NCBI GenBank assembly: GCA_958450325.1
Contig: OY288246.1
Coordinates: forward strand, 41,035,619-41,099,618
Direction of reading: 5' to 3'
Origin: Agrostemma githago
Taxonomy: Eukaryota; Streptophyta; Magnoliopsida; Caryophyllales; Caryophyllaceae
DNA length: 64,000 bases
This document shows, piece by piece, positions 1 through 10,417 of this stretch. The notes beneath the pieces are model-generated. The model saw only the letters and a list, made by a program, of their open reading frames with translations. It made no database searches and had not been told where the DNA came from. A program made the position numbers and the translations under genes. Positions within the stretch are counted from its first letter, which is position 1. Every line of letters starts with the position of its first letter.

Positions 1-836
1 AGATGAAGAAAATGGGAAGAAGAAAAAGGAAGCAGCAGTACGCAGCAACAGTATCGAGAAGAAGACGGGAAAAACAAAAAAAATGAGGAGGAATAATCGA
101 GGAAGAAGAAGAAAACTGAAGAAGAAAAATGAAGAGGTGAGGGGGTGTGAACAGGTGGGTCGGTGGAATCAGAAAGAAAGAGGAGATGAATGTGTAATAT
201 GTTGAATTCAACTCAACAATGAATAAATAAATAAAAGTGTACGGATTCAGAAACGGGTATACGTTGAATGGAATAATTAAATGAATCGGGTTGGAGCCGA
301 ATTCCGTAACGATAAGCTGACTGACCCACGAATCGAATTAAAACGAATTAAAAAGATTAATAAATAATCGGGCCGCCAAACAAAATACTCGAGACGAAAA
401 CGAAGCTTATAGCATTAAATAATTAGACGGTGAAATAGAATTTCCCGATATATAATAAATTTTTGATAAAGTGAATTAAATTGATTTCTCAAGGAAAAGA
501 AATAAATGTTTTGACGAAATCATAAAATAAATGAACTTCGAGCCAAAATAGAAATTCGAGCTTAAAAATAAATAAAAAGAATTTAGAATTTCAATCGTCG
601 ATATAGACTTTCGATAAGAATTAAATTAAATGTATAAAATAAATCGAAATAAAAATAAAAATTATGTTTTAAATATAAAAAGAGTTTCCGAGACAAATAG
701 AATTTTAGGAGTTTGAAACGACTAAACGATAAAATCGTTTTATAATAATTTTAAGAATTATGAGTTAAATTATTAAAAATAAAAATAGGAACAAAATTTA
801 ATTCAATTTAAATTTATAAAATTCGGGGGTGTTACA
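1..836. mobile_element. Probable end of a Ty3/gypsy LTR (partial)
   Basis: AT-rich DNA with no credible ORF, ending in a G-run followed by TGTTACA at 830-836. Ends of this form are common at the 3' terminus of plant Ty3/gypsy LTRs, and the same terminal string closes the Cassandra LTRs at 24452 and 24876. The 5' end is outside the window, so no partner LTR or target duplication can be checked. It could also be the tail of another repeat class. Confidence 0.4.
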
Positions 837-839
837 TAA

Positions 840-1194
840 GTTGCAACCGTGCGAGAAAGAAGATGAATGATTACACTTGTTATTGAGTGTATTGATTGAA
901 CGTGTATACTTTGATTGAAGATTGTTTTGGTTAAAAGTGATGAATGAGAGTATGAACGTGTATACTGCTATGAATGAGAGTGTGAATGAGAGCGTTATAC
1001 TTTGATATTGTTTCCTATTTTGATGGCAATCACGTTCCATCAATATAGGAAGCAATATCTTTCCTTTTTTTTAATGAAGAAAGCTATGATTCATCTTGTC
1101 CATCCATCCCTCTACCATCCAATGGATGGTATAAGGACTTAAGGACTCATTATATGAGAGGGACTCATAAGTACCTCTCTCTCTCTCTCTCTCT

Positions 1195-1195
<1 letters not shown>
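840..1195. mobile_element. Terminal region of a (TA)n-bordered transposon, facing left
   Basis: This stretch is a diverged inverted copy of about 1279-1540. Shared blocks include CTTGTCCATCCATC, CATCCAATGGATG, TAAGGACT and ATTGTTTCCTA. Read outward it ends in (CT)n at the microsatellite. It therefore looks like one end of an element of the same family as the one at 1237-2998, lying head to head with it. Its other end is not recognised in the window. Confidence 0.5.

Positions 1196-1278
<83 letters not shown>
1175..1278. repeat. Compound microsatellite (CT)n-(TA)n-(GA)n
   Basis: A symmetric compound run: CT repeats (1175-1195), TA repeats (about 1196-1237), then GA repeats (to 1278). It sits exactly between two inverted transposon ends, which suggests a TA-run was the insertion target and that the CT/GA tracts are part of the element termini. 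Confidence 0.9.
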
Positions 1279-1280
<2 letters not shown>

Positions 1281-1567
1281 AGGCTCTTATGAGTCATTTA
1301 CTCTATATGAGTCCCTAAGTCCTCATCTCATCCATTGGATGGGATGAGGATGGATGGACAAGATGCTTCCAATTATTTGCATTTAAAAAAAAGAGATTTA
1401 CGTTCCTAAAATAGCTCCCATGATTTTAGGAAACAATAACCCTCATGATCACGTTCATTCATCATTCAATCATTCACGTTGCAAAATTCATCAAAACCTA
1501 AAAAAAAACTTCCATCATCACGTTCTGTCATTCATTCAATCAAATTTGGGTTCAAAATCTCGTTACT

Positions 1568-1631
1568 ATGGATTCAATGAGCGCGAGATCATCATCAATT
1601 GTTGAAAAGCAATTGATCGAGTATAACAATG
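1568..1631 (+). pseudogene. Possible first-exon remnant in the non-autonomous element
   Basis: An ATG opens a 21-codon reading frame rich in Ser and charged residues, which runs directly into a good splice donor (GTGAGT at 1632). The peptide ends in EKQLIEYNN, faintly like the start of the 92-aa proteins at 8438 and 9527 (IEEYNGLL). That resemblance is short and may be chance. No exon clearly continuing it was found apart from the acidic block at 2223-2273. Confidence 0.25.
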
Positions 1632-1879
1632 GTGAGTTTTGATATTTCTTTCACGTTTTGCCTCAATTTTAATTCAGCGATCGACTAACAAAAATTAAAA
1701 AAAATTCACGTCGCTTTGGCTTCTTTTTTTACGTCAATTTTCATGTTGATATTGTTTTCATTGTCATCTCATTCATCATATATTCATATTGATGGTTAAT
1801 TGATATTGATTTCAGAGTTTTATGTTTGTTATTTGGGTTTTCAATGAGGTCTACTGATAATATTGTTTAGTTTTCTATG

Positions 1880-2770
1880 AACGCAGTCACGACGTTGAAG
1901 TAACATACGATCTACATTACAGTAACACTCCATTGCAATTACAGTAACACACTGAATGTTACAAAATAGTTTTTGATGATGATGTTAGAGTAACGTACTT
2001 TACTAGTTAGAGTAACACAATGTATGAGTTGAAATAACGCATTGGCTGCATGGGCGTAACACATATGTATTAACGTTACAGTAACACTTAATTGCAATTA
2101 CAGTAACACATTGAACTTTGAGAAACAGTTTTTTATGATGATGTTAGAGTAACGTACTTTACCAGTTAGAGTAACACAACGTAAGAGTTGAAGTAACACA
2201 TTGGCTGCATGGGAGTAACACTGAGGAAGTGGATGACGACGACGAAGATGAGGAGACTGAGGAAGACACTTAGGAAGATGAGGAGGAGGAACATGTGTTT
2301 AGAGAATACTTGTGTTTTTGGTCGTGATAAAAATATTTTTCTTTTTTTTGTTTACAAGAATAACTGATTTTGTACACATTTTTTTACAAGTAGCGCTGTG
2401 CTACGGAGCAATTAACTCTATATTTTATTTAATACATGTGCATTTGGTTAGAGTAACATCTTAGTTCTATTGGAGTAACACCTTTCGTCAGTTAGAGTAA
2501 TGGACATAATGCATTAAAGTAACTGAGGACAGCAGCGTTGTTTAAACAAATGATTACCAAAGTAACTGAGGATAACTTGGATTGGAACCATTCATTACCA
2601 AATTAACGATTGTGGTTTTTTAAAGAACGATATATAATGCATCAGAGTAATTGATGATAATAGCATTGTTTAACCATGAGACAAAGAATAACACCATTAA
2701 TTACTTAGAGTAACATCATTTATTCATTAAAGTAACACTTATAATACGTCAATGTAACATGCTGATTATG
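1880..2770. repeat. Array of AGTAACAC-type short motifs
   Basis: More than twenty copies of AGTAACA or close variants (often GTTAGAGTAACAC or TTACAGTAACAC) occur at irregular 20-60 bp spacing. Part of the array is itself duplicated: the 1910-2060 and 2080-2220 blocks align well. No ORF is present. The layout parallels the GTGTGAYTRTACA arrays in the neighbouring large MULE and the GAAGTTACAAA array at 20630-21130. Confidence 0.75.
2223..2273 (+). pseudogene. Acidic terminal-exon remnant
   Basis: A short open stretch coding almost only Asp and Glu (EEVDDDDEDEETEEDT) and ending in TAG. Acidic tails of this kind end many plant transposon proteins, including the transposase at 4850-7510. It could be the last exon of a largely deleted gene whose first exon is at 1568-1631. 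Without transcripts this is weak. Confidence 0.2.
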
Positions 2771-3008
2771 AGACCACATATGTATTTTGGGTAAACTTGA
2801 TCAAACGTGATCAAGTGAGTTGGGTGGTTGGAGATAATTAAGGGAGGAGAGAGGATTTTATTATATTTTTTTCCAAAATATGTTAGTTATTACCTTAATT
2901 ACTAGACTCAATCACCACCATCCATCCCATCTAAATCAATGGTTCTAAATAGGACTTATGGACTCAAAAAAAAAAGAGGACTCACTTAATCTTTACTATA
3001 TATATATA

Positions 3009-3503
3009 AATAGAAAAGGGATCAAGGGAGTTTGGTTAAAAGTGGGAAGTTGGGAAGTTGTGTTTTTGGCCCTTGATTTGGTTTGGATGGATGGCTAAGA
3101 TTAATCAAAAAAGAAAAAGAAAAAAGGGAGAATATGTCCGTGAATGACAAGCAGCAGGGCAAAGTACAACATGCCATCACCATTCCTATCACCAAATCTA
3201 TCACCCTTTCCATCAACAAAATTCACTCCCTCACCAAAATTTGAAAATCATCCCAAATTTCTCACCAAGTTCTACATATTCTGATATATACATATAATCA
3301 TCCCAAATTTCTCACCAAATTTCTCACCAAAATCATCCTAAAATTCGAAATTTATCCTTAATAAAAAAGCTTCCCTCTATCTATACCATTATATGTATAT
3401 ATCAGAATAACTAAACCCTAATTCGTAAATTGCTGTACGTCTTTATGCTCTAATGGTGTTGTTCCTCGAAGAACCACGCGATGATCAAAATGTGCAATTG
3501 AAA
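3009..3503. other. Left terminal region of the large MULE, no gene
   Basis: Holds the element terminus, A-rich tracts and a short internal direct repeat (CATCCCAAATTTCTCACCAA near 3251 and 3300). Reading frames here are short and lack coding character. Confidence 0.5.
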
Positions 3504-4514
3504 ATTTCTGGGCAACATGCAGGAGGTAAGATGGATATATACATATATATTTGGTTTGTTAAATGAGAAGAGCCAAGAAAATGTGCAGTCGAACATTGTT
3601 TTGTTTGGTTTGATATTTTTGCAGAGTCACACCGTTATAACGTGACAGTCATACTCAATATGATAGGCAGTCACACGTTCACTGTTGTTGTAGTTGTTCT
3701 GCTGTATTACGTTGAAGGTTCTTTATTATTCCAAATATTTATGTTGGTTTCTTTATCATTGTTATATCTATCATTGTATTTTTTTGTTGTTGTTGTAGAG
3801 TATTGCATACTGGTTTGTAGTTGTACTTGTAGTTTTTATGTGTTGTGGATATTAATCAAAGCAAATTATTATTTTGTTGGTTGCATGTAGTTGTAGTTTT
3901 ATATAGAGGGGGGATATTTCTGGGCAACATGCAGGAGGTAAGATGGATATATACATATATAATTTTTTTTGTTAAATGGGAAGAGCCAGGAAAATGTGCA
4001 GTCGAACATTGTTTTGGTTGGTTTGATATTTTTGCAGAGTCACACCGTTATAACGTGACAGTCATACTCAATATGATAGACAGTCACACGTTCACTGTTG
4101 TTGTAGTTGTTCTGCTGTATTACGTTGAAGGTTCTTTATTATTCCAAATATTTATGTTGGTTTATTTATCATTGTTATATCTATCATTGTATTTTTGTTG
4201 TTGTTGTGGAGTATTGCATACTGGTTTGTAGTTGTACTTGTAGTTCTTATGTGTTGTGGATATTAATCAAGGCAAATTATTATTTTGTTGGTTGCATGTA
4301 GTTGTAGTTTTATATAGAGGGGGGATATTTCTGGGCAACATGCAGGAGGTAAGATGGAAATATACATATATATTTTTTTTTGTTAAATGAGAAGAGCCAG
4401 GAAAATGTGCAGTCGAACATTGTTTTGGTTGGTTTGATATTTTTGCAGAGTCACACCGTTATAACGTGACAGTCATACTCAATATGATAGACAGTCATAC
4501 TCAATATGTTTAGT
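3504..4514. repeat. 411-bp tandem repeat upstream of the transposase (about 2.5 copies)
   Basis: Units begin at 3504, 3916 and 4327 with ATTTCTGGGCAACATGCAGG. The first two are full length (412 and 411 bp) and nearly identical; the third is cut at about 4514. Each unit contains an exon-intron-like pattern (CAGGAG followed by GTAAGATGG, then TTTTTGCAG before AGTCACACCG), so they may be repeated leader exons of the transposase transcript. The apparent ORFs over this block are by-products of the repeat. AGTCACAC here is the reverse complement of the motif that fills the rest of the element. Confidence 0.85.
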
Positions 4515-4849
4515 TGTTCATAATCGTACTCAATTGCAGTTGTAGTATTGCATATTATTATTTTGTTTCCTTATCATTGTTATATTTATTATTGCGGGTG
4601 TTTTTTTGTTGTTGAGAAAATATATACTCCGTATATATTTATTATTGTTGGTATTGCATCTGAGATTGTAGTTGTACTTGCTTTTGTTATGCGGTGCGGG
4701 TGTTAAGCTCTAACAATCATGCTGTTATACACGCAAAGTCACAGTCGTTGTCGAGAAAAGTCACACTTCAATAAGGTCAGAGATGAATGCGTGCGTTGCA
4801 AGTTTGATAGTGTCCAACCTTTGATAATTTATTTTTTATTGCAACCTAT

Positions 4850-7510
4850 ATGCCAGCTGAAGACACAGTGATTGTCCCTTACGTAGGGCAGAAGTTCGTG
4901 GACATCGATGGAGCATTCAAGTTTTATCAAGCTTACGCATTTTATGTTGGTTTTGAGGCGAAGAGGTACACGACAACTAGATCATTTGATGGGTCGATCA
5001 AGAAGAAATTGTTGGCTTGTAACAAGGAGGGCAAAACAGCCAGCCAGAGCATGGTGAAGCTGTCGAGCACGGGAGAGAAGGAGGGGCAAGAGTACGTGGG
5101 ATCGTACGAACCCAAGAGGATTACGAAGGCGACGAGGACGCAATGTGGAGCAAGAATTAGGCTTTGTGCAATGATCGGGGGGTTTTATATTGAAGAGTTC
5201 ATCAAGGAACACAACCACGATCTTGTGACGGTCAAGGACAGAGAGTTTCAAAAGTCATCTCAAAATCTATCAAGATATCACAAGAAGATGATCGTCTGCA
5301 ACTCGAGGGTGCGTAATGTCTGTCAACAATGTTGTTAGTGTATGTTTGACTGCCAACTGTGCGAGACCAATGCGGTTGCATTTTTGTGTGTGCAGCTGAA
5401 GATCGGGGCGACTCGAACATACAGGATGTGCAAGGAGTTGTCGGGCGGATATCAGAACATCGGAGCATCGTTGGTTGATTTCAAGAACTGGGGGAGGGAC
5501 GTCAAGTGCTTCGTCCACGAGCAGGATGGTCAGTTGTTCATAGACCGGTTCAAGAGTTTGAGGGACAGTCAGGAGGATTTCTACTTTGACTACGATGTGG
5601 ATATAGACGGAAGCTTACGCAGGGTCATTTGGGCGGATGGTGCAGCTCGAAGGAATTACGCGGCATTCGGGGATGCATTTTCGTTCGACCCAACGTACGG
5701 AACCAACGTGTATTCCATGGTGTTCACAGCGTTCACTGGCATGGACAACCACAAACGGTCTGTCACGTTCTGTGGGGCGTTGTTATTTAAGGAGGACTAC
5801 GAGTCATTTATATGGGTCCTCTCCCGGTTTCTGGAAGCCATGGGCGGGAAGGAACCGTGTTATATCATTACAGATCAGGATCCCGGAATTTTAAAATCCG
5901 TCCCCGAAATATTCAAAGCAGCGCACCAACGGTGCTGCACGTGGCACATCATGAACAGGGTTCCAATAAAGTATGGCAGATCAAGAGAGGAGGCCTCGGA
6001 CTTTGTAAAAGCTCTCAATGCAATTATATGGGATAATGACATCGAGGCGTCGGAGTTCGACGACAGGTGGGGGCGGATTATGATCGACCATGATGCTGTT
6101 GGGATCGAATGGTTCGAAAATATGTTCAAAGAGAGGACCAAATGGGTCGCCGCGCATTGCAGGGAGGTGAGGATGTCCGGAATTATGAGGACAACGCAGA
6201 GATCAGAGAGGGAGAACAGTTTCTTCAAAAAGTTTGAAGACAACAATGGTACGTTGGTCCAGTTCTGGATGCGTTTCGAAAGTGCGATGGACCAACAAAG
6301 GCACATGCAGAAGAGGCTAGACAACGATAACCGGCAGTCATTCCCCAAAATTGTATCGACGAATCAAATGGAGAGCCACGCGGCAAGGGTGTACACGCAC
6401 GTGGCCTTTGTACACTTTCAGGAAGAGGTTAAGTTTTCGCTGTACACGTGCAGCGTTCGTGCGTATCAGAAGAAGGACGAGATTGAAGTGACAACAGTAC
6501 TGGACTCCATCCGGGACCGCAACTACATTGTTGAATACAACCCAGGTACTGGCATAGAAAGTCACTGTCCATTTCGTGTAGCCATATTATATGATCTAAA
6601 CGTTTTGATTCTAAACGTAACGAGTTTTTTTCCATAATTCATTGAATGTGACTGTACACAATAAAGGGTGCGACTCTGGATCGCGGTGCGTGTGATTGTA
6701 CAACGCAATTCGTTTGATTCTGCGTCGTAAGGACCGTGACTACGCAGCATTATGGGTGTGACTGTATCCTGTCAAGGTTGTGATCATACCTTTACGGAGT
6801 CTCATCCCGTACGTTGTGTTGCCACCGTCTGTACGGTCAACAGTCGCACTCTTTGTCTGTTTTTTAATGCACTCGCAGGTACCTGTGAGGTCAGGTGTAC
6901 TTGCAGGAAGTTCTGTCGGTATGGAATTCTTTGCAGGCACGCCATTTGGATATACTCTTCGAAAGGACGGGAGACGATCCCGGAACGGTACGTGGCATGG
7001 AGATGGACAAAGGATGCTCTACGTAATGTTAACGCGTGTCCCCTGTCAGAGAGTCGCCTACCCGATGAGAAGGTTGTTACAGTCACGAGGCTGTTCTCGG
7101 AGTTCTATGAGACCGTCAGTCACGTCAGCAAAATGGGTAAGGAAGACGTTAGTAATCTAGCTGACGTCATCCGCGACTTCAGGTCCGATATTGTCTCTGC
7201 TGTGCCATTTAGCAAGACGCAAGAATTAGAGGAGATCCTCGGCTGTACGAGCTCAATTGAAATAACCATATTGCCCCCGAAGAAAGCCAAGAACAAGGGC
7301 AGTGGGAAGCAGATGCTTTCTTCTATGGCGAAGGCTGCTGCAATTGCTGCGAAGCCTAAACGGCTGTGTAAGAACTGCAAGAGGATGGGGCACCATGACA
7401 AGAGGAACTGCCCCAACCCAGTTGCTGAGTACCCACCTGTTGATGTTGAGGAGGAGGAGGAGGAGGAGGAGGAGGACCCGGCAGGGATTGCCGAGGAGAA
7501 TTGTTCATGA
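4850..7510 (+). CDS. FAR1/FHY3-like MULE transposase, three exons
   Basis: Predicted exons are 4850-5308, 5396-6545 and 6879-7510. Introns are 5309-5395 (GTGCGT...TGCAG) and 6546-6878 (GTACTG...TCGCAG); phases match and give 746 aa. Exon 1 is a FAR1 DNA-binding domain (about residues 10-125, ending in EHNHDL). Exon 2 is the MULE transposase core: Asp in FDPTYGTN (about 251), Asp in ITDQDPG (about 313), the CCTWHIM block, and Glu in TQRSERENSFF (about 424), a plausible DDE triad. Exon 3 has a SWIM zinc finger (C543, C545, C555, H557), a CCHC knuckle (CKNCKRMGHHDKRNC, about 700-714) and a poly-Glu tail. It should bind element ends and catalyse cut-and-paste transposition in the nucleus. No stop or frameshift interrupts it. 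Intron 2 carries the GTGTGAYTRTACA motif. A domesticated FAR1 gene is possible but unlikely given the context. Confidence 0.85.
6640..6780 (+). repeat. GTGTGAYTRTACA motif array in transposase intron 2
   Basis: Five or so copies of the motif (for example GAATGTGACTGTACAC, GTGTGATTGTACAACGC, GGTGTGACTGTATCC) fill the middle of intron 2 at 25-35 bp spacing, in + orientation. Confidence 0.7.
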
Positions 7511-7541
7511 ATATCATCTGTTACTCAGGAACATTCTTTTT

Positions 7542-7793
7542 GGAAACACAAAGGCTGTCGACGTTTGAAATGGTCAAGGTCCGTGATATTGTTTTCGTAT
7601 ATTGCGGACCTCAATCATTTCTAATATGGTTTGAGTCTTAGATCATGGGGGCGATTTCCTGCTTTGTGAAACATAAAGACTTGTCGACGTTTGAAATGGT
7701 CAAGGTCCGTGATATTGTAAATGCTATTGCGGACCTTAATTATTTCCAATATGGCGTAGTCGTAAAGCGTGGGGGTCCGTAAAATTGTTTTTG
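7542..7793 (+). repeat. 126-bp tandem duplication in the transposase 3' region
   Basis: Two copies starting at 7542 and 7668 share GTCGACGTTTGAAATGGTC, GGTCCGTGATATTGT and ATTGCGGACCT. They lie just after the transposase stop codon, probably in the 3' UTR. A third diverged trace (GGCGTAGTCG) recurs near 9040 and 9080. Confidence 0.8.
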
Positions 7794-7914
7794 TTCCTTT
7801 GACTGTAAGAATACATTGAAATAGCAGTCTTTTTTATTCTGGAATGCAGCATCTTTGGCTACAAATACAGCTGTACAGGAACATTATGCCCTTAATATTT
7901 GGGTGACACGAAAC

Positions 7915-8180
7915 AAGTGAGTGTGATTGTGCAACACAATGAGTGCAACTTTACAGCATTCAGTGTGTGATTGTAGAACAAGAGGTGGACTGTGGTTTCA
8001 CTAATTGTGGGAGTGTGATTGTACAGGATAATGACTGTGATTCTTCAATACATTGACTGTGATTCTCCAAAATGAAGTGTAGTAACCTAAACTAGTTCTA
8101 TGACATGATGACTGTGATTATACACCATGTTTAGTGTGACTATAAAACTTGTTGAGTGTGACTATACACCATGTGTCTGT
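7915..8180 (+). repeat. GTGTGAYTRTACA motif array, copy in first duplicated block
   Basis: About eight motif copies at 20-45 bp spacing, for example GAGTGTGATTGTACAGG and GAGTGTGACTATACACC, all in + orientation. They lie between the transposase 3' end and the 3' end of the small gene. No coding potential. Confidence 0.75.
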
Positions 8181-8437
8181 ACATTAGAAAAATAGCGATG
8201 GAAATAGAGAAATAGCGCAATAGCGATGGAAATATTTGTACTTTAGAAAAAGTCCATCTCTTACACAACATGTAATACTTGCATACCCTAAAACACGGAA
8301 AACATTCTACGACATAGTGCGGAAAACATCCATTAAACGCTACACTTGAACATTAAACGCTACACTTTAACATTCATTAAAATTTAAAACACATAAAAAT
8401 GACCATTACTAAACGGTACATCTTAACCCATACATAC

Positions 8438-8716
8438 TTAACCTCCGTACTTTTTAAGCATCTTATTCAAGTTGGCCAAGTCACGCTGGAACCTGTTCCT
8501 TGTGCGGAAACACTCCATAGACTTTTTCATCAAGAACTGGATGTAGTTGTCTAGTTCGGCCTCTTTATGTGTATCACTAGTGGACGCCACGAAGCGCCTC
8601 ACCTCAATCGCACTTGCGACTAGCTGCATGGCTCTTAATTCATTGGACACAGTGGAATCCAATAAACCATTGTACTCCTCGATCAAACTTCTGATCTCTT
8701 CTATTTTGCTGGCCAT
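8438..8716 (-). CDS. Small 92-aa helical protein, paralogue 1, function unknown
   Basis: A complete ORF starting MASKIEEIRSLIEEYNGLL and ending KKYGG, in a region that is otherwise non-coding. It is rich in Glu, Lys and Leu in a pattern suggesting two or three amphipathic helices, possibly a coiled coil; there is no signal peptide or membrane segment. A paralogue lies at 9527-9805 with the same length, start and end. The shared core SNELRAMQLVA and a Lys-Lys-Cys/Ser stretch argue for protein-level constraint. A TATA-like TTTAAATACC lies about 100 bp upstream on the - strand (near 8810). I do not recognise the family. Being inside the MULE, it may be an accessory transposition protein or a captured host fragment; both are inference. 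Confidence 0.6.
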   Translation of the reverse strand: MASKIEEIRSLIEEYNGLLDSTVSNELRAMQLVASAIEVRRFVASTSDTHKEAELDNYIQFLMKKSMECFRTRNRFQRDLANLNKMLKKYGG

Positions 8717-9174
8717 TTTTTTATAAGGTTAAAGTGGTGGAGTTGTATGTAGTGGCTGGTAAAAGTGGTGAAGTTGAAGTGGTTAAGGTGATAAAAATGG
8801 TGTTGGTATTTAAAGAGGGGGAGACAGTAAATAGGGGGTTGAAAATGAATGGGTTAGGCAGTAAAGGGGGGGTGAAAATTTAATGGGTTAGGTGGGGGAC
8901 TTATTCTCATATATTTATTAGGGTTAAGAGATTGAGGTGGGTGTTGTGTATCCCAACGATAAATTGAGACTCACAAACATCCCTTCACATTCATCACTAC
9001 ATATTCGGTTTTGTCGATCTTAATTATTTCTAATACGGCGTAGTCGTTACGTCTTTTGTCGATCTTAATTATTTCTAATATGGCGTAGTCGTAAAACAAA
9101 ATTATTTTTGTTCTGGAATGTATTATCTTTAAACGCTACAAACAGTACTAACTTAATATTTGGTTGACATAAAA

Positions 9175-9320
9175 CAAGTGAGTGTGATTGTGCAATACAA
9201 TGAACGTGACTCTACAGTAGGCAGGGTGTGACTCTACAGTAGCATTGTGGGAGTGTGATTGTACAAGATAATGTCTGTGATTCTACAACACACTGACAGT
9301 GATTCTCCAAAATGAAGCGT
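9175..9320 (+). repeat. GTGTGAYTRTACA motif array, copy in second duplicated block
   Basis: About six copies (for example GAGTGTGATTGTGCAATAC, GGTGTGACTCTACAG, GAGTGTGATTGTACAAG) in + orientation, matching the order in the first duplicated block. Confidence 0.75.
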
Positions 9321-9526
9321 AGAAACCTAAAAATAGAGAAATAGCGAAACAACGATAGAGAAATAGGGAAAAAATAGAAAAGTCACATTCTGAAACAACA
9401 TAAAAATATTCTTGAAACGTAAAAACATCCATTACTTATATATTTTATATCTCAAAACACATTAAAACATCCAGTACTTGAAACATGATACGTCCATTAC
9501 ACCCTTCATTTTCGCTACATGCATAA

Positions 9527-9805
9527 TTAACCCCCGTTTTTTTGAAGCATCTTCCTCAAGTTGGCCAAATCACACTGCAACGCTTTCTTAGCGTGGAAAC
9601 ATCCAATACACTTTTTCATCAAGAATTCGATGTAGTCGTCCAGTTCGGTCACCTTTTCTGTACTGCTAATGGATGCCATATAGGTCCTCGCGTCTATGGC
9701 AGGAGCGACTAGCTGCATGGCTCTTAATTCATTTGATCTAGTGGTATTCAACAAACCATCGTACTCCTCGATCATTTTTTTGATTTCTTCTATTTTGCTT
9801 GCCAT
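9527..9805 (-). CDS. Small 92-aa helical protein, paralogue 2, function unknown
   Basis: A complete ORF with the same length as the one at 8438-8716. It starts MASKIEEIKKMIEEYDGLL, has the same SNELRAMQLVA core, then ELDDYIEFLMKKC, and ends KMLQKNGG. By eye roughly 60 percent of positions are identical, with many conservative changes and no indel. The upstream region is also duplicated and again has a TATA-like AAATACC about 60 bp before the start. Two intact paralogues with preserved length suggest that both were, or are, functional. No family recognised. Confidence 0.6.
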   Translation of the reverse strand: MASKIEEIKKMIEEYDGLLNTTRSNELRAMQLVAPAIDARTYMASISSTEKVTELDDYIEFLMKKCIGCFHAKKALQCDLANLRKMLQKNGG

Positions 9806-10030
9806 TTTTTGTTAGGTTTAAAGAGGTGAAGTTGGAAGTAGTTGGTGTAAAAATGGCTTTGGTATTTGAAGGGGGGAGGCAGTAAAGGGGCAGTAAATAT
9901 TAATTGAGTTAGGTGGGGCCCCTATCCTTCTAAAGTAAATAGGGTTAGCAGAATGAGGTGATGGTTTGTGTTCTCAATGTGCATTGAGACTCACAAACAT
10001 CAATTCGCAGTCACACTCACAAACATCACT

Positions 10031-10417
10031 CAATGTACAGTTTATATTTTCTCGACATCGTTTTCAAATCATCGTTTTCTTATTGGGAAATAATCCGATT
10101 TTACGGTGCGTGTATTGTTTTTTTTCGTGTCTTCTGTAAATAAGGGAACCATCGGTTTTTTTAAAGGTGAAATAATCTGAAAGTAAATGGATGGACATAT
10201 ATGCAGGGGTAGTTAGTATAATTAATTGGTGATTTTGTGGTCGTCTGTCATGACTCTGCAGGAGTTTGATTGTGACTGTGAGTCAGAAGTTGCGTGACTG
10301 TATCACGTCGCACATGCGACCCTGATACTGAGTTGTCATTCATCTGATACTCAAAAGATACTCGAACATGGGATTTTTTCTATATTCACAAAAAAACGTT
10401 TTTACTTCACTACACAT
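10031..10417. other. Spacer between small-gene duplication and Ulp1-like gene 3' end
   Basis: No ORF of note. Contains T-rich sequence and two diverged GTGTGAYTRTACA-like motifs (10260-10310). It would hold the 3' UTR of the - strand Ulp1-like gene. Confidence 0.4.

Larger units (their letters stand above)
1237..2998. mobile_element. Non-autonomous (TA)n-bordered transposon, about 1.75 kb
   Basis: The left end (about 1260-1365) and the reverse complement of the right end (about 2890-2998) align over roughly 100 bp, sharing GAGTCC, TAAGTCCT, a CCATTGAT-like block and GATGGGATG. Both ends stop in TA-rich microsatellite. The interior has no transposase. It holds two possible exon remnants (1568-1631 and 2223-2273) and an array of AGTAACAC motifs. 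Long imperfect terminal inverted repeats suggest a MULE-type element, but the target duplication is obscured by the TA run. Confidence 0.6.
7831..10030. repeat. Segmental tandem duplication of about 1.1-1.3 kb carrying the small gene
   Basis: The blocks 7831-9000 and 9109-10030 align in order: TTCTGGAATG, TAATATTTGG, AACAAGTGAGTGTGATTGTG, the motif array, a 92-aa gene on the - strand, its promoter-like upstream region and finally TTGAGACTCACAAACATC. Divergence is clearly visible, so the duplication is not recent. Confidence 0.75.

Noticed and set aside
3642..4301. Overlapping ORFs coding Val/Leu/Tyr-rich, membrane-like peptides
   Set aside because: They repeat with the 411-bp tandem unit and derive from GTTGTTGTAG-type low complexity; no start context or homology suggests a real protein.
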